Shown: positions 53,594 through 62,488 of the stretch, in pieces
Position numbering within the stretch: position 1 is the stretch's first letter
Layout: the number at the start of each line of letters is the position of its first letter
Assembly: GCF_030698175.1 (NCBI RefSeq)
Contig: NZ_JAUYNT010000029.1
Span: 372,001 to 436,000 of the forward strand
DNA from: Pseudomonas sp.
GTDB taxonomy: Bacteria > Pseudomonadota > Gammaproteobacteria > Pseudomonadales > Pseudomonadaceae
Reading direction: 5' to 3'
DNA length: 64,000 bases
Position numbers and translations under genes: made by a program
The notes under the pieces: model-generated
What the model saw: the letters and a program-made list of their open reading frames with translations, nothing else
The model's database searches: none
What the model was told of the DNA's origin: nothing

Positions 53594-54484
53594 ATGAAAG
53601 CGCCCCGCGTCAGCCTCGAACAATGGCGAACCCTGCAAGCGGTGGTCGACCATGGCGGCTTTGCCCAAGCCGCCGAAGCCTTGCATCGCTCACAGTCCTC
53701 CATCAGCTACACGGTTGGGCGCATGCAAGAGCAACTGGGCGTGCCCCTGCTGCGCATCGAAGGGCGCAAGGCGGTACTCACCGAGGCTGGCAACATGCTG
53801 CTGCGCCGCTCCCGGCAACTGGTCAAGCAGGCCAGTCAGCTGGAAGAGCTGGCCCAGCACATGGAGCAAGGCTGGGAGGCCGAAGTGCGTTTGGTGGTGG
53901 ACGCCGCCTACCCCACCGCCCTGCTGGTGCAAGCCCTCAGCGCCTTTATGCCGCTGAGCCGCGGCTGCCGGGTGCGCTTGCGCGAAGAAGTGTTGTCGGG
54001 CGTTGAGGAAGTGCTGCTGGAGGGTGCCACCGACTTGGCCATTACCGGCCTGACCATTGCCGGCTACTTGGGCAGCGAGCTGTGCAGTGTCGAATTTATC
54101 GCCGTCAGCCACCCGCAGCATCCGCTGCAGCAGCTGCAACGGGAACTGACCGCCAGCGATCTGGAAAACCATATGCAAGTGGTGATTCGCGACTCTGGCC
54201 GCGCCCAACCGCGCGATGTCGGCTGGCTCGGCGCCGAGCAACGCTGGACAGTCGGCAGCCTGCCGACCGCCGCCACTTTCGTCAGCAGCGGCCTGGGCTT
54301 TGCCTGGCTGCCGCGTCACCTGATCGAGCGCGAGTTAAGCGCAGGTCTGCTCAAAGAGTTGCCGCTGCAACAAGGCGGCAGCCGTCACCCCTGGTTTTCA
54401 CTCTATGCTAACAAGGATAAAACCCTGGGGCCGGCGACCCAAATTCTGGTCGACTTACTTAAGCGCCAAGCGGTTGAACCATAA
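53594..54484 (+). CDS. LysR-family transcriptional regulator, divergent from azoR
   Basis: 296 aa with an N-terminal helix-turn-helix (VVDHGGFAQAAEALHRSQSS, about residues 17-36) and a LysR substrate domain. The 186-bp gap to azoR is AT-rich for this genome and contains ATC-GAAATAATT-GAT (53513-53527), a possible half of a LysR site. CAGGAG ribosome site. Inducer unknown. Confidence 0.92.
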   Translation: MKAPRVSLEQWRTLQAVVDHGGFAQAAEALHRSQSSISYTVGRMQEQLGVPLLRIEGRKAVLTEAGNMLLRRSRQLVKQASQLEELAQHMEQGWEAEVRLVVDAAYPTALLVQALSAFMPLSRGCRVRLREEVLSGVEEVLLEGATDLAITGLTIAGYLGSELCSVEFIAVSHPQHPLQQLQRELTASDLENHMQVVIRDSGRAQPRDVGWLGAEQRWTVGSLPTAATFVSSGLGFAWLPRHLIERELSAGLLKELPLQQGGSRHPWFSLYANKDKTLGPATQILVDLLKRQAVEP

Positions 54485-54577
54485 AGAAAAGCCCAGAATA
54501 CGCAGAACCTATTAAAGCCCTGCCATCCGCCAGCCGATAGCCTGCTGCAACACCAATAACAACCTCAGGAGTAGCCC

Positions 54578-56590
54578 ATGGCCCTAATCCCCGTACGCCT
54601 TTCCCAGCGACTAACGCTCGGCAGTTGCGCCCTGTTGGTGCTAACGGCCGCTGCCGTTTTTGCGGTGATGACCTGGCGTGGGCAACCGCTGATAGTCGCC
54701 GCCAGCTCCGAACTTATCGAGCAAACCGGCGGCGCCATCGTGCGCCAACTGGGCTTACAACTGGCCGGCATCGAAGGCCTGACCGCCAGCATGGCGCAGC
54801 TGGCCGAGGTCCTGCCGCGCGAAGAGGCGCTGTACAAGGGCAGCCTGCCGAACATGATCAATCATGCCGGCGATGCGGCCATTGCCGGCGGCGGCGTTTG
54901 GCCGGAGCCCAACGCCTTCAGCGCCGATGTCACCCGGCGCAGCTTCTTCTGGGCCCGTGGCGCCGGCGGCCAACTGAGTTACTCCGACGATTACAACAAA
55001 GCCGACGGCCCTGGTTACCACAACGATGCCTGGTACAGCTCGGCACGCACCGGCAAAGACGGCCAATGCGTGTGGTCCGAGGCCTACCAAGACCCGGTCA
55101 GCGGCGTGCCCATGGTCACCTGCAGCGTGCCGTACAAACTCAGCGGGCGTTTTGCCGGGGTCGCCACCATCGACTTGCGTCTCGACGACCTCGCCCAGTT
55201 CTTGGAACAACAAGGCGCGGTAACCGGTGGCTACGCCTTTGCCCTCGACCAGGCCGGCAACGTCCTGCACTTTCCCAGCGCCAAACGCGCCACCAGCGCC
55301 AGCATGCAGACCTTCAAAGCCTTGGTGGCCGATAACGCCTGGCTACGGCCCGTCGCCGATGCATTGAATCGCGGCAGCGAAACTATTCGTACCGTCGACC
55401 TCGACGACGACGGTCAACTGCAACAAGCCAGTCGCGTCAGCCTGTTTGTAATGCCCGGCAGCGGCTGGGTGATTGGCCTGGTCACCCCGCAAACCCGGGT
55501 TACCGGTTTGGCACACACCCTGACCGGGGAAATCTTGCTGTTTCTGCTGCCGGTGTTGGCACTGCTGCTGTTCCTCGCCTGGCTGGCCGGGCACAAACTG
55601 ATCGCGCAATTGGAAGAAACCACCGAACAAATCGATGCCCTCGGCCAAGGCCAGGCCCACAGCAGCAGCGTCGAGCTGCGGGTTGAGCGTGCGGACGAGA
55701 TCGGCGCCCTGCGTGGCGCGGTCAATCGCTATGCCGGGCAATTGCGCACCATGTTGCAGAACATCGCCAGCGAGGCCCAGCGTTTGCAAACTGAGGCCGC
55801 CGTGCTGGCCAGCCTGAGCAGCACCCTGGCCGAGCGGGCCGAACAGCAGCGCATGGAAAACACCCAACTGGCGGCGGCCATCACCGAAATGTCCTCCAGC
55901 GCCCAGGAAGTGGCCAGCAACACCCATGATTGCGCGACCACCGCGCAAAGCTCGCTACTGGTGGTGCGCGAGGGACAAACCAAGGTCGCCGCCAACAGCC
56001 AGGCGATCCAGGCGCTGGCCGCCGAAATGGCCGGCGCGGCCATGGTCATCACTCGTTTAGAGCAAGACAGCCAGCAAGTCGGCGCCGTGCTGGATGTGAT
56101 CAAGGCGATTTCCGAGCAAACCAACCTGCTCGCCCTAAACGCCGCCATCGAAGCGGCGCGGGCCGGCGAGCAAGGCCGCGGCTTTGCCGTGGTGGCCGAT
56201 GAGGTGCGCACCCTGGCCGGCAAAACCCAGGCCTCGGCCAACGAGATTGGCGGCATGATCAACGCCCTGCAGCAGGCCTCCCGCCAAGCGGTGCAAGCCA
56301 TGCAGTCGGGTGAGGCGCGTACCGAACATGCAGTGGGCGAAGCCGAGGGCGCGGCGCAAGCGCTGTCGAGCACCGTGACCAGCTTTGATGACATTTCCCA
56401 ACGGGCCCAGCAGATCGCCCTGGCCGCCAATGAGCAGAGCCACGTCACCCAGGAAATCAATCAACTGGCAGTACGCATCCATACCATCAGCGAGGATAAT
56501 GCCCGCGACGCGCTCGCCCTTAATCAGGTCAGCGAGGCCATGCAAGCACTGTCCAGACGCCTGGCGTCGCTTAGCCAAGGGCAACTTTAA
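54578..56590 (+). CDS. Methyl-accepting chemotaxis protein with dCache-type sensor
   Basis: 670 aa. TM1 about 12-32, a periplasmic dCache-like domain about 40-310, TM2 about 322-344 (LFLLPVLALLLFLAWLAG), HAMP, then the signalling coiled coil with the conserved tip (SEQTNLLALNAAIEAARAGE, GRGFAVVADEVRTLA). In the sensor, WSEAYQDPVSGVPMVTCSVPY is typical of Cache domains; two cysteines flank this strand pair (GQC and VTC) and might form a disulphide. The arginine/tryptophan motif of amino-acid-binding dCache domains is not obvious, so the ligand is open. Confidence 0.92.
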   Translation: MALIPVRLSQRLTLGSCALLVLTAAAVFAVMTWRGQPLIVAASSELIEQTGGAIVRQLGLQLAGIEGLTASMAQLAEVLPREEALYKGSLPNMINHAGDAAIAGGGVWPEPNAFSADVTRRSFFWARGAGGQLSYSDDYNKADGPGYHNDAWYSSARTGKDGQCVWSEAYQDPVSGVPMVTCSVPYKLSGRFAGVATIDLRLDDLAQFLEQQGAVTGGYAFALDQAGNVLHFPSAKRATSASMQTFKALVADNAWLRPVADALNRGSETIRTVDLDDDGQLQQASRVSLFVMPGSGWVIGLVTPQTRVTGLAHTLTGEILLFLLPVLALLLFLAWLAGHKLIAQLEETTEQIDALGQGQAHSSSVELRVERADEIGALRGAVNRYAGQLRTMLQNIASEAQRLQTEAAVLASLSSTLAERAEQQRMENTQLAAAITEMSSSAQEVASNTHDCATTAQSSLLVVREGQTKVAANSQAIQALAAEMAGAAMVITRLEQDSQQVGAVLDVIKAISEQTNLLALNAAIEAARAGEQGRGFAVVADEVRTLAGKTQASANEIGGMINALQQASRQAVQAMQSGEARTEHAVGEAEGAAQALSSTVTSFDDISQRAQQIALAANEQSHVTQEINQLAVRIHTISEDNARDALALNQVSEAMQALSRRLASLSQGQL

Positions 56591-56607
56591 GCGCACAAGG
56601 AGGTTCA

Positions 56608-57450
56608 ATGTCTTTTTTCGATTACGACGGCTGCCAACTGCACTACGAAGAGTACGGCCACGGTGCACCGCTGTTGCTGGTGCATGGCTTGGGCTCCAGC
56701 ACGCTGGACTGGGAATTCCAGACCGCTGTGCTGGCCGCTCACTACCGGGTTATTGCCTTGGACTTGCGTGGTCACGGGCGCTCCGACAAGCCCATTGAGC
56801 ACTACAGCATTGCCGGCTTTGCCGAAGATGTGGCGGCGCTGATCGAGCACCTGAAACTCGGCCCGGTGCATCTGGTGGGTATCTCCATGGGCGGCATGAT
56901 CGGCTTTCAACTGGGGGTTGAGCGCCCGGAGCTGCTGCACAGCCTGTGCATCGTCAACAGTGGCCCGGAGGTGAAAGCCAAGTCGTTTGCCGACTGCGTG
57001 CAAATCGCCAAACGCTGGAGTTTCTCACGCCTGCTCAGCCTCGACAGCATCGCCAAGGGCTTGGGCAAATTGCTGTTTCCCAAGCCTGAGCAAATCGAGC
57101 TACGGCTGAAGATCGAGCGACGCTGGCCGCGCAATGACAAGCGCGCCTACCTGGCGAGCCTGGACGCCATTATCGGCTGGGGCGTGCGTGACCGACTCAG
57201 CCATATCAGCTGCCCGGTGCTGGTGGTGAGCGGTGACCGCGACTACAGCAGCGTCGCCAGCAAGGAGGCTTACGTCAGCGAAATCGCCGATGCTCGCCTG
57301 CTGGTTATCGAAGACTCCGGGCATGCCAGCCCCATGGATCAACCCGAAACCTTTAACGCGCAACTGCTGAACTTCCTCGAGGAAGTGACCGCCCGCGCCC
57401 GTCAAGCCAACAACAAACCGAAAAAAACCAGGACGTCAAAAACATGCTAA
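56608..57450 (+). CDS. Alpha/beta hydrolase
   Basis: 280 aa. Oxyanion motif VHGLGSS, nucleophile S93 in GISMGG, acid D210 or D212 (SGDRDYS) and H239 (EDSGHASP) make a full catalytic triad. Basic C-terminal tail. Strong AAGGAGG site 18 bp after the chemoreceptor gene, so both may be in one transcript. It overlaps the cyclophilin start by 7 nt. Substrate unknown. Confidence 0.92.
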   Translation: MSFFDYDGCQLHYEEYGHGAPLLLVHGLGSSTLDWEFQTAVLAAHYRVIALDLRGHGRSDKPIEHYSIAGFAEDVAALIEHLKLGPVHLVGISMGGMIGFQLGVERPELLHSLCIVNSGPEVKAKSFADCVQIAKRWSFSRLLSLDSIAKGLGKLLFPKPEQIELRLKIERRWPRNDKRAYLASLDAIIGWGVRDRLSHISCPVLVVSGDRDYSSVASKEAYVSEIADARLLVIEDSGHASPMDQPETFNAQLLNFLEEVTARARQANNKPKKTRTSKTC

Positions 57451-58007
57451 AAAAACTCGCCTTCGCCGCCAGCGCCCTGCTGCTGAGCACCAGCCTGCTG
57501 GCCATTGCCGACGACGCCAAACCCCATGTATTGCTGACCACCAGCATGGGCGAAGTGGAAATCGAGCTGGAAGCCACTAAAGCCCCGATCAGCGTGAAAA
57601 ACTTCCTCGGCTACGTCGAGAGCGGCTACTACAACGGCACAATATTTCACCGGGTCATTCCGGGCTTTATGATTCAGGGCGGCGGTTTCACCGCCGACAT
57701 GCAGCAAAAAGACACTCAGGCCTCGATCAAGAACGAAGCCGACAATGGTTTGCTAAACACCCGCGGTTCGCTGGCCATGGCCCGTACCTCGGCGGTCGAC
57801 TCGGCCACCAGCCAGTTCTTTATCAACAGCAAGGACAATGATTTCCTCAACAACGGCAGCCGCGACTTTGGCTATGCGGTATTCGCCCGTGTGGTACGCG
57901 GCATCGAGGTGGTCGATAAAATTTCCGCCGTCGCCACTGGCAACTCCGGCGGCAACCAGAACGTACCCCGCGAGCCAGTGCTAATCATCGACGCCAAGCG
58001 CTTGTAA
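57444..58007 (+). CDS. ppiA: Periplasmic peptidyl-prolyl cis-trans isomerase (cyclophilin)
   Basis: 187 aa with a signal peptide (FAASALLLSTSLLAIA then DDAKPHV). The cyclophilin core has FHRVIPGFMIQGGG (catalytic Arg) and SQFFINSKDNDFLN. It assists folding of exported proteins. The start overlaps the preceding hydrolase by 7 nt, which implies translational coupling; no functional tie between the two is known. Confidence 0.94.
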   Translation: MLKKLAFAASALLLSTSLLAIADDAKPHVLLTTSMGEVEIELEATKAPISVKNFLGYVESGYYNGTIFHRVIPGFMIQGGGFTADMQQKDTQASIKNEADNGLLNTRGSLAMARTSAVDSATSQFFINSKDNDFLNNGSRDFGYAVFARVVRGIEVVDKISAVATGNSGGNQNVPREPVLIIDAKRL

Positions 58008-58026
58008 GCCTTAAAACGCAGCACAG

Positions 58027-58066
58027 AAAAAGCCCGCTAACGAACAACTCGTTAGCGGGCTTTTTT
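58027..58066. terminator. ppiA terminator
   Basis: AAAAAGCCCGCTAACGA and CGTTAGCGGGCTTTTTT arms with a short AACT-type loop: a stem of more than 12 bp with a U6 tract, 19 bp after the ppiA stop. Confidence 0.95.
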
Positions 58067-58086
58067 ATTGCGCAGAGCCAATCGCT

Positions 58087-58231
58087 TAGGGACCGCTGAA
58101 AAAAGTAGCGAGCGATGGTTAGGCAAGGCGAAATCAGCCGAAAAAGCGCAGTTTACGTGCTGTAAATGAGCATTTTTAGGCTGGTTTCAACGCGGCATAA
58201 CCGAGCGCAGTAGTTTTTCAGAGGTTCCTTA
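58087..58231 (-). repeat. Palindromic MITE-like element, copy D (diverged)
   Basis: 145 bp, inverted like copy C. Ends are diverged (TAGGGACCGCTGAAAAA and TAAGGAACCTCTGAAAAA), while the internal sequence keeps the family pattern (AAATCAGCCGAAAAAGCGCAG, then GAGCATTTTTAGGCTGGTT). The right-end TTA (58229-58231) is the TAA stop of the neighbouring minus-strand gene. It sits 20 bp after the ppiA terminator. Confidence 0.85.
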
Positions 58232-58786
58232 GCGGTTGAGGCTCTTGAACTTGCTAATCAAGGTTTCAGGTTTTTTCTCTTCCTTGGCCAAGGCATAGAC
58301 CAAACGTTCGCCATTCGGGCCACCGCCCAATTCGATATAGCTGAAAATCGGCTCGCCGAGTTTGACCACGTCCATCATGTCGCCGTAACGCTGGAAGATG
58401 AAGATTTTGTTGTCTTCACGAATCTCCCCATAAAAGCTGCTGCTGGGCGGCAAGCTCACATCCAGGAAGCGCTTGGCTGAAAGCGTGTTCAGATCCTTGC
58501 CCTTGTCCTCGGCGCGCAAGCCCAACACCAGCGCACGACCGGCATTGTCTTTAGTGCCAAGGTCTTTCAAATAGGGGGCTTTGCCGGTTTTCAGGTAGTC
58601 GAGATACACCGCACGGTCATCGAATACCACGGCCTGGTTCTCGCTCCACACCTGGTACCAGTCATCGTTATTCAGTGCCAGTTCTGCCGACTTGGCGGCA
58701 TCTACTGCAGCGGCATTCAGACTGCAGACTGCCATGGCTGCGGCTAACAAGGCGATAGACCCACGTTTAATAACGAACGATTTCAT
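58229..58786 (-). CDS. Exported protein of unknown function
   Basis: 185 aa with a signal peptide (IALLAAAMAVCSLNAAAVDA). The mature region has no domain I recognise; landmarks are NDDWYQVWSENQAVVFDDRAVY (seen at about 40-61) and REDNKIFIFQRYGDMMDVVKLGEP, with a charged Lys-rich end. ATG 58786 was chosen as it starts the signal peptide; the frame is open ten codons further. Its stop codon is the terminal TAA of repeat copy D. Confidence 0.7.
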   Translation of the reverse strand: MKSFVIKRGSIALLAAAMAVCSLNAAAVDAAKSAELALNNDDWYQVWSENQAVVFDDRAVYLDYLKTGKAPYLKDLGTKDNAGRALVLGLRAEDKGKDLNTLSAKRFLDVSLPPSSSFYGEIREDNKIFIFQRYGDMMDVVKLGEPIFSYIELGGGPNGERLVYALAKEEKKPETLISKFKSLNR

Positions 58787-58884
58787 AGAATCAGCAACTC
58801 CGGCTTTAGAGAACATAGGCGGATAAAGTTGCCTGATTTTCGTGACAGCAGCATGACCGACAGATTACAGATCAGTAAAAACCG

Positions 58885-60009
58885 TTATTCCTGCCGATAC
58901 GGCAGTTGCTGTCGCGCCTGCTCGGCATAGGCCCGCACGCCAAGGCGCTCTTGCTGTAAAAACTCCGCCACTGCGGCGCGCAACCCCGGATGGGAGAGGT
59001 AGTGCCAGGAGCGCGTCAGCACCGGCTCAAAGCCACGAATCAGCTTGTGCTCACCCTGGGCACCGGCATCGAAACGCTGCACACCCTGGCCGATGGCATA
59101 GTCGATGCCCTGATAGAAGCAGGTCTCGAAATGCAACCGGTCAAAGTCGCCCAGACAGCCCCAGTAACGTCCATACAGGGTATCGCCGGCTAACAAGCTA
59201 AAAGCCATGGCCACCGGCCGCGAACCTTGCCGCGCCAGCACCAGGCGAATCGCCTGCGGCATACGCTGCGCCAGCAAGCTGAAAAAATCCCGAGTCAGAT
59301 AAGGCCGACGGCCGCGCACCAAGTAAGTATTGGCGTAGCAGGCATAGACAAAGTCCCACTCCAACTCGCTCAGCTGATGGCCTTCACGCCAGTCAAACTC
59401 GATGCCCTGGCCCGCCACCTGCTCACGTTCTTTACGCAACTGCTTGCGCTTGCGTGAGGCCAGAGCGTCGAGAAAATCGGCGAAATCGCGGTAGCCTCGA
59501 TTAAACCAATGATACTGACAGCCCAAACGTTCCAGCCAACCGTCACGATTGGCCAACAGCGCATCGGCGCTGCCCTCGGTGAAGTTGATGTGCAGGCCCG
59601 AGCAGCCTTGCTGCGTCATATCGACCAGCAAAGCGTCGAGCAATTGGCCACATGCGTCGGTATCGCCAAGCAGGCGCGCGCCGCTGACCGGGGTAAAGGG
59701 CACCGCCGCGAGCAACTTGGGATAATAGCCAATCCTGGCCCGCTCGCAGGCCTCGGCCCAGGCCATGTCGAACACATATTCGCCATAGGAATGACTCTTC
59801 AGGTACAGCGGCAACGCCGCCAGCGGCGTGCCCTGGGCGTCGGTCAGCAGCCGATGGACGGGCTGCCAGCCGGTATTCGCGACAACACTGCCGCTGTCTT
59901 CCAGGGCGCTAAGAAAGCCGTGCTGCAAAAACACCTGATCTGCTGGCAACAGCGCATCCCAGAGCGGCGCGGGTAAATCACTTAAACGTTGGAAGGTAAT
60001 GATTGGCAT
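58885..60009 (-). CDS. GNAT-like acyltransferase, peptidogalycan-type (DUF482/COG3146)
   Basis: 374 aa. The N-terminal part has QVFLQHGFLSALEDSGSV; the middle has RKRKQLRKEREQVAGQGIEF and the end LHFETCFYQGIDYAIGQGVQRFDAGAQGEHKLIRG (seen over about 300-335). This is the COG3146 pattern, related to FemX/GNAT acyltransferases; no substrate is established. ATG at 60009. Single gene between an unknown exported protein and the porin. Confidence 0.86.
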   Translation of the reverse strand: MPIITFQRLSDLPAPLWDALLPADQVFLQHGFLSALEDSGSVVANTGWQPVHRLLTDAQGTPLAALPLYLKSHSYGEYVFDMAWAEACERARIGYYPKLLAAVPFTPVSGARLLGDTDACGQLLDALLVDMTQQGCSGLHINFTEGSADALLANRDGWLERLGCQYHWFNRGYRDFADFLDALASRKRKQLRKEREQVAGQGIEFDWREGHQLSELEWDFVYACYANTYLVRGRRPYLTRDFFSLLAQRMPQAIRLVLARQGSRPVAMAFSLLAGDTLYGRYWGCLGDFDRLHFETCFYQGIDYAIGQGVQRFDAGAQGEHKLIRGFEPVLTRSWHYLSHPGLRAAVAEFLQQERLGVRAYAEQARQQLPYRQE

Positions 60010-60036
60010 GCGCCAGTTTGGGGTTTTCTACAGACG

Positions 60037-60063
60037 AAAAAAAGCCCCGCACGAGGCGGGGCT
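60037..60063 (-). terminator. Porin gene terminator
   Basis: On the minus strand AGCCCCGC-CTCGT-GCGGGGCT followed by TTTTTTT; perfect 8-bp GC stem with a long U-tract, 29 bp beyond the porin stop. Confidence 0.95.
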
Positions 60064-60091
60064 AAGAAGGAGCAGCAATGTTTAAACGATC

Positions 60092-61402
60092 TTAGAACAC
60101 GTACTGAGCACGCAGCGAGATGGCTTTGCCGTCGTCATCGGTGGCGTCAGCAGGGCGACCACTTTGCAGTGACACGGTCTCAGTATCACTCTTGGTCATC
60201 AGGTAGTTCAGCGACAACTTAACAGCTTCGTTGGCGTACCAGTTCACACCCAAGGTATGCACATTGGCCGAGCTTTCATCGACATTGGCCACACCGAGGT
60301 CCTGATCGTCTTCGACGCTTAGGTCGTCGTAGCGATAGAACACTTCCCAAGCGCCCATCACCTTGTCAGCCGGTTTGATGGTGTCGAACTTGCCGCCGTC
60401 CAGTTTGTAGACACGCGATTCGCCGGTCAGGGTATAAGCCACTTGAGCGTTGTAACCGGTGGCTTCACGATCACCATTGCTGTCAGAGCCGCTCAAGTCG
60501 CGCTTTAGGTATTCGCTCTGCACCGAGATCGGGCCGTTCATGTAGGCAAACTCAAGCCCAACAACGCTGTCGTCATCAAATCCAAGAGCGTCGGACTTGC
60601 CCAAAACGATTGCGCTCGAGTTGGTCGTGTCTTCAGTCACACCACGCACGCCCAGACGGGTCTCGATTTTGCCGTCGTACGAGGCGGCGCCGCCATAGGT
60701 ACGAGTTGCATAATCAAGGCCAAAATGCAGCACTTCTGTATCCGCGACGATCGGTGCAAAAACACCGCGAGCGAAGAAGCTATTTACATCTTTACCATCG
60801 GAATCTTCGAGGTAAGCAGCCTTGTCTTGCTGCTGAACACTGGCAGAACCGTAGAACATCCCTGCAGTGGTGCCGTTAACCTGAATCCCCATACCCTCTT
60901 CGCTATCGGTAGTCCAGGAAGCCAGATCCAGAACCGACGAACGCTCAATGGCAGTCACCCACTTGGAGCTGGTGGCTTTCTCCAGGCTATAGTCCGGATC
61001 GAAACGACCAACTTTGATGTTGATCGGCGCAAAGCCTGTGTAAGTGATGGTTACTTCGTCGTACTTGGTCTTGCTACCAGCCTTGTCACCGAAGTCGATG
61101 TTGGCCACATAACGCCAATCCTTGTAGTTGCCACCTAACTCCAACTGAGCACGGCGGAAGTAGGCTTCGTTAGCGCTGTCATTGTTCTTGGTGTAGACAC
61201 CATCAAACTGATCGAAGTCAGCCTGAATACGACCGCCCAACTTGAAGCTGTACTGCTTGTCGGTGGTGAAAACTTCTAGGCCACCTTTGGTTTTAACGAC
61301 GATGTCAGTACCGTCTGTAGTTACGGTACCAGCGAAAGCCTGGGCCGAAACGGCCAGAGCCAAGGCGCTGGCAACAAAACCGGCGAAGTGCTTACGAATC
61401 AT
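60092..61402 (-). CDS. Phosphate-selective porin family protein (OprP/OprO type)
   Basis: 436 aa with a signal peptide (ASALALAVSAQAFA). A short N-terminal region (GTDIVVKTKGGLEVFTTD) precedes a 16-strand-type beta-barrel with alternating residues and the outer-membrane terminal Phe (AQYVF). Family features include YKDWRYVANIDFG and KVGRFDPDYSLE. OprP imports phosphate and OprO pyrophosphate; which applies here is not decidable by eye. A possible Pho box is about 100 bp upstream. In P. aeruginosa the oprP/oprO genes lie near the same sigma factor and fabH2 genes found next here. Confidence 0.88.
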   Translation of the reverse strand: MIRKHFAGFVASALALAVSAQAFAGTVTTDGTDIVVKTKGGLEVFTTDKQYSFKLGGRIQADFDQFDGVYTKNNDSANEAYFRRAQLELGGNYKDWRYVANIDFGDKAGSKTKYDEVTITYTGFAPINIKVGRFDPDYSLEKATSSKWVTAIERSSVLDLASWTTDSEEGMGIQVNGTTAGMFYGSASVQQQDKAAYLEDSDGKDVNSFFARGVFAPIVADTEVLHFGLDYATRTYGGAASYDGKIETRLGVRGVTEDTTNSSAIVLGKSDALGFDDDSVVGLEFAYMNGPISVQSEYLKRDLSGSDSNGDREATGYNAQVAYTLTGESRVYKLDGGKFDTIKPADKVMGAWEVFYRYDDLSVEDDQDLGVANVDESSANVHTLGVNWYANEAVKLSLNYLMTKSDTETVSLQSGRPADATDDDGKAISLRAQYVF

Positions 61403-61501
61403 CCAGAATTCCCCTATTGGTCTTAAGAAACACCAGAGCGTCTTGGCTCTTTTGTGTAAGGGAATCTTGCCGGGGGGTTATTTCAGCGCAGTGGCTAATG
61501 C

Positions 61502-61519
61502 GTGAAGCTTTTGTGACAG
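61502..61519 (-). promoter_or_regulatory. Candidate Pho box upstream of the porin
   Basis: On the minus strand CTGTCAC-AAAA-GCTTCAC: two 7-bp half-sites 4 bp apart, 13 of 18 positions identical to the E. coli phoA Pho box as I remember it. Position (about 100 bp before the start) is suitable. The second half-site is weak. Confidence 0.4.
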
Positions 61520-61649
61520 CGGAACTTTTCTAAGCGTTTGAACTATAAGCAAAATATCCGCACCGGAGCAACGGCCAGGCGGCCAAAACGGCGGCGCTGA
61601 GCATGCGTACGGCAAAGGCTTAAAGGCTTGAGGTTGGCGATCTGGCGCT

Positions 61650-61883
61650 TTAATCAGGTTTTTTAGCCGCTTCGGCGAGTTGCGCGGCCACTGCATCTAG
61701 ATCGCTAACCAGTGGCTCCGGCATCTGCTGCAGCACCCGTAGGGTTAAGCGCAGGTGCCGCACAAACCGCCGACAGTTACCGCACATGGCCAAGTGGGCG
61801 CGCACCGACAAGCCCTCGGTGAAACGCAGCTGACCATCGAGATAATCGCTTGAACAGGCGACCAGCGCCTTACAACTCAACAT
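61650..61883 (-). CDS. Zinc-finger anti-sigma factor-like protein
   Basis: 77-aa cytosolic protein with the ZAS pattern: N-terminal Cys (C4 or C10), then H30-x3-C34-x2-C37 (RAHLAMCGNC). No transmembrane segment, so it resembles soluble zinc anti-sigma factors. The start overlaps the end of the sigma gene by 7 nt, the normal order for a sigma/anti-sigma pair. GGAGA site. Confidence 0.85.
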   Translation of the reverse strand: MLSCKALVACSSDYLDGQLRFTEGLSVRAHLAMCGNCRRFVRHLRLTLRVLQQMPEPLVSDLDAVAAQLAEAAKKPD

Positions 61884-62488
61884 TGGCCGGTCTCCTCAAA
61901 GTGTTCCAGGGTGGCAAATACTTTCAGCCGGGCCCGATGCAACAGCACCCGCACATTGGAGAGCGAGATGTCCAAAAGATTACAGATGGCCTCCAACTCC
62001 AAGCCCTGACGCTCACGCAGTAACAAGACGCTGTTTTGCAACTCCGACAGGCTGCTCAGGGTTTTATCCAGACACTCACGCAGTTCGCCCGCGCTGAGCA
62101 AGGCCTCCGGTGAGTCTTCGTGCCAGGCCTGGGGGGCGTTGAGCCAATGCCCGTCACTGGCAAAGCGCTCGGCCCCGACGCTGCCGTGGGGCGCCGGTTG
62201 CTCATCGAGTTGCACCGTGCGACGGTTCTGCCGCAGGCGGGCCTTGGCGGTGTTGGCGGTGATGCTCAGCAGCCAGGTCTTCAAGCTCGAACGACCCTGA
62301 AAACCGGCCAAACTACGCACCACCGCCAGCCAGGCGTCTTGCACCGCTTCATCGGCATAGCGGCGCCCGACTATGGCGTAGGCCACCGCCATCATCGCGC
62401 CTTGATAAGCGCCGACCAGCTCAGCAAAAGCTTTTTGCTCGCCGGCCAGCAGGCGCGGCAGCAATTGCTCATCACTGCTAACCCCCAT
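61877..62488 (-). CDS. ECF-type RNA polymerase sigma factor
   Basis: 203 aa with sigma region 2 (FAELVGAYQGAMMAVAYAIVG, EAVQDAWLAVVRSL, TWLLSITANTAK) and region 4 (LQNSVLLLRERQGLELEAICNLLDISLSNVRVLLHRAR, helix-turn-helix, about 148-185). Likely held in check by the zinc-finger protein encoded next. ATG 62488 overlaps the stop of the fabH2-like gene by one base (TAATG), so the three genes are one operon. Signal sensed unknown. Confidence 0.92.
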   Translation of the reverse strand: MGVSSDEQLLPRLLAGEQKAFAELVGAYQGAMMAVAYAIVGRRYADEAVQDAWLAVVRSLAGFQGRSSLKTWLLSITANTAKARLRQNRRTVQLDEQPAPHGSVGAERFASDGHWLNAPQAWHEDSPEALLSAGELRECLDKTLSSLSELQNSVLLLRERQGLELEAICNLLDISLSNVRVLLHRARLKVFATLEHFEETGQC

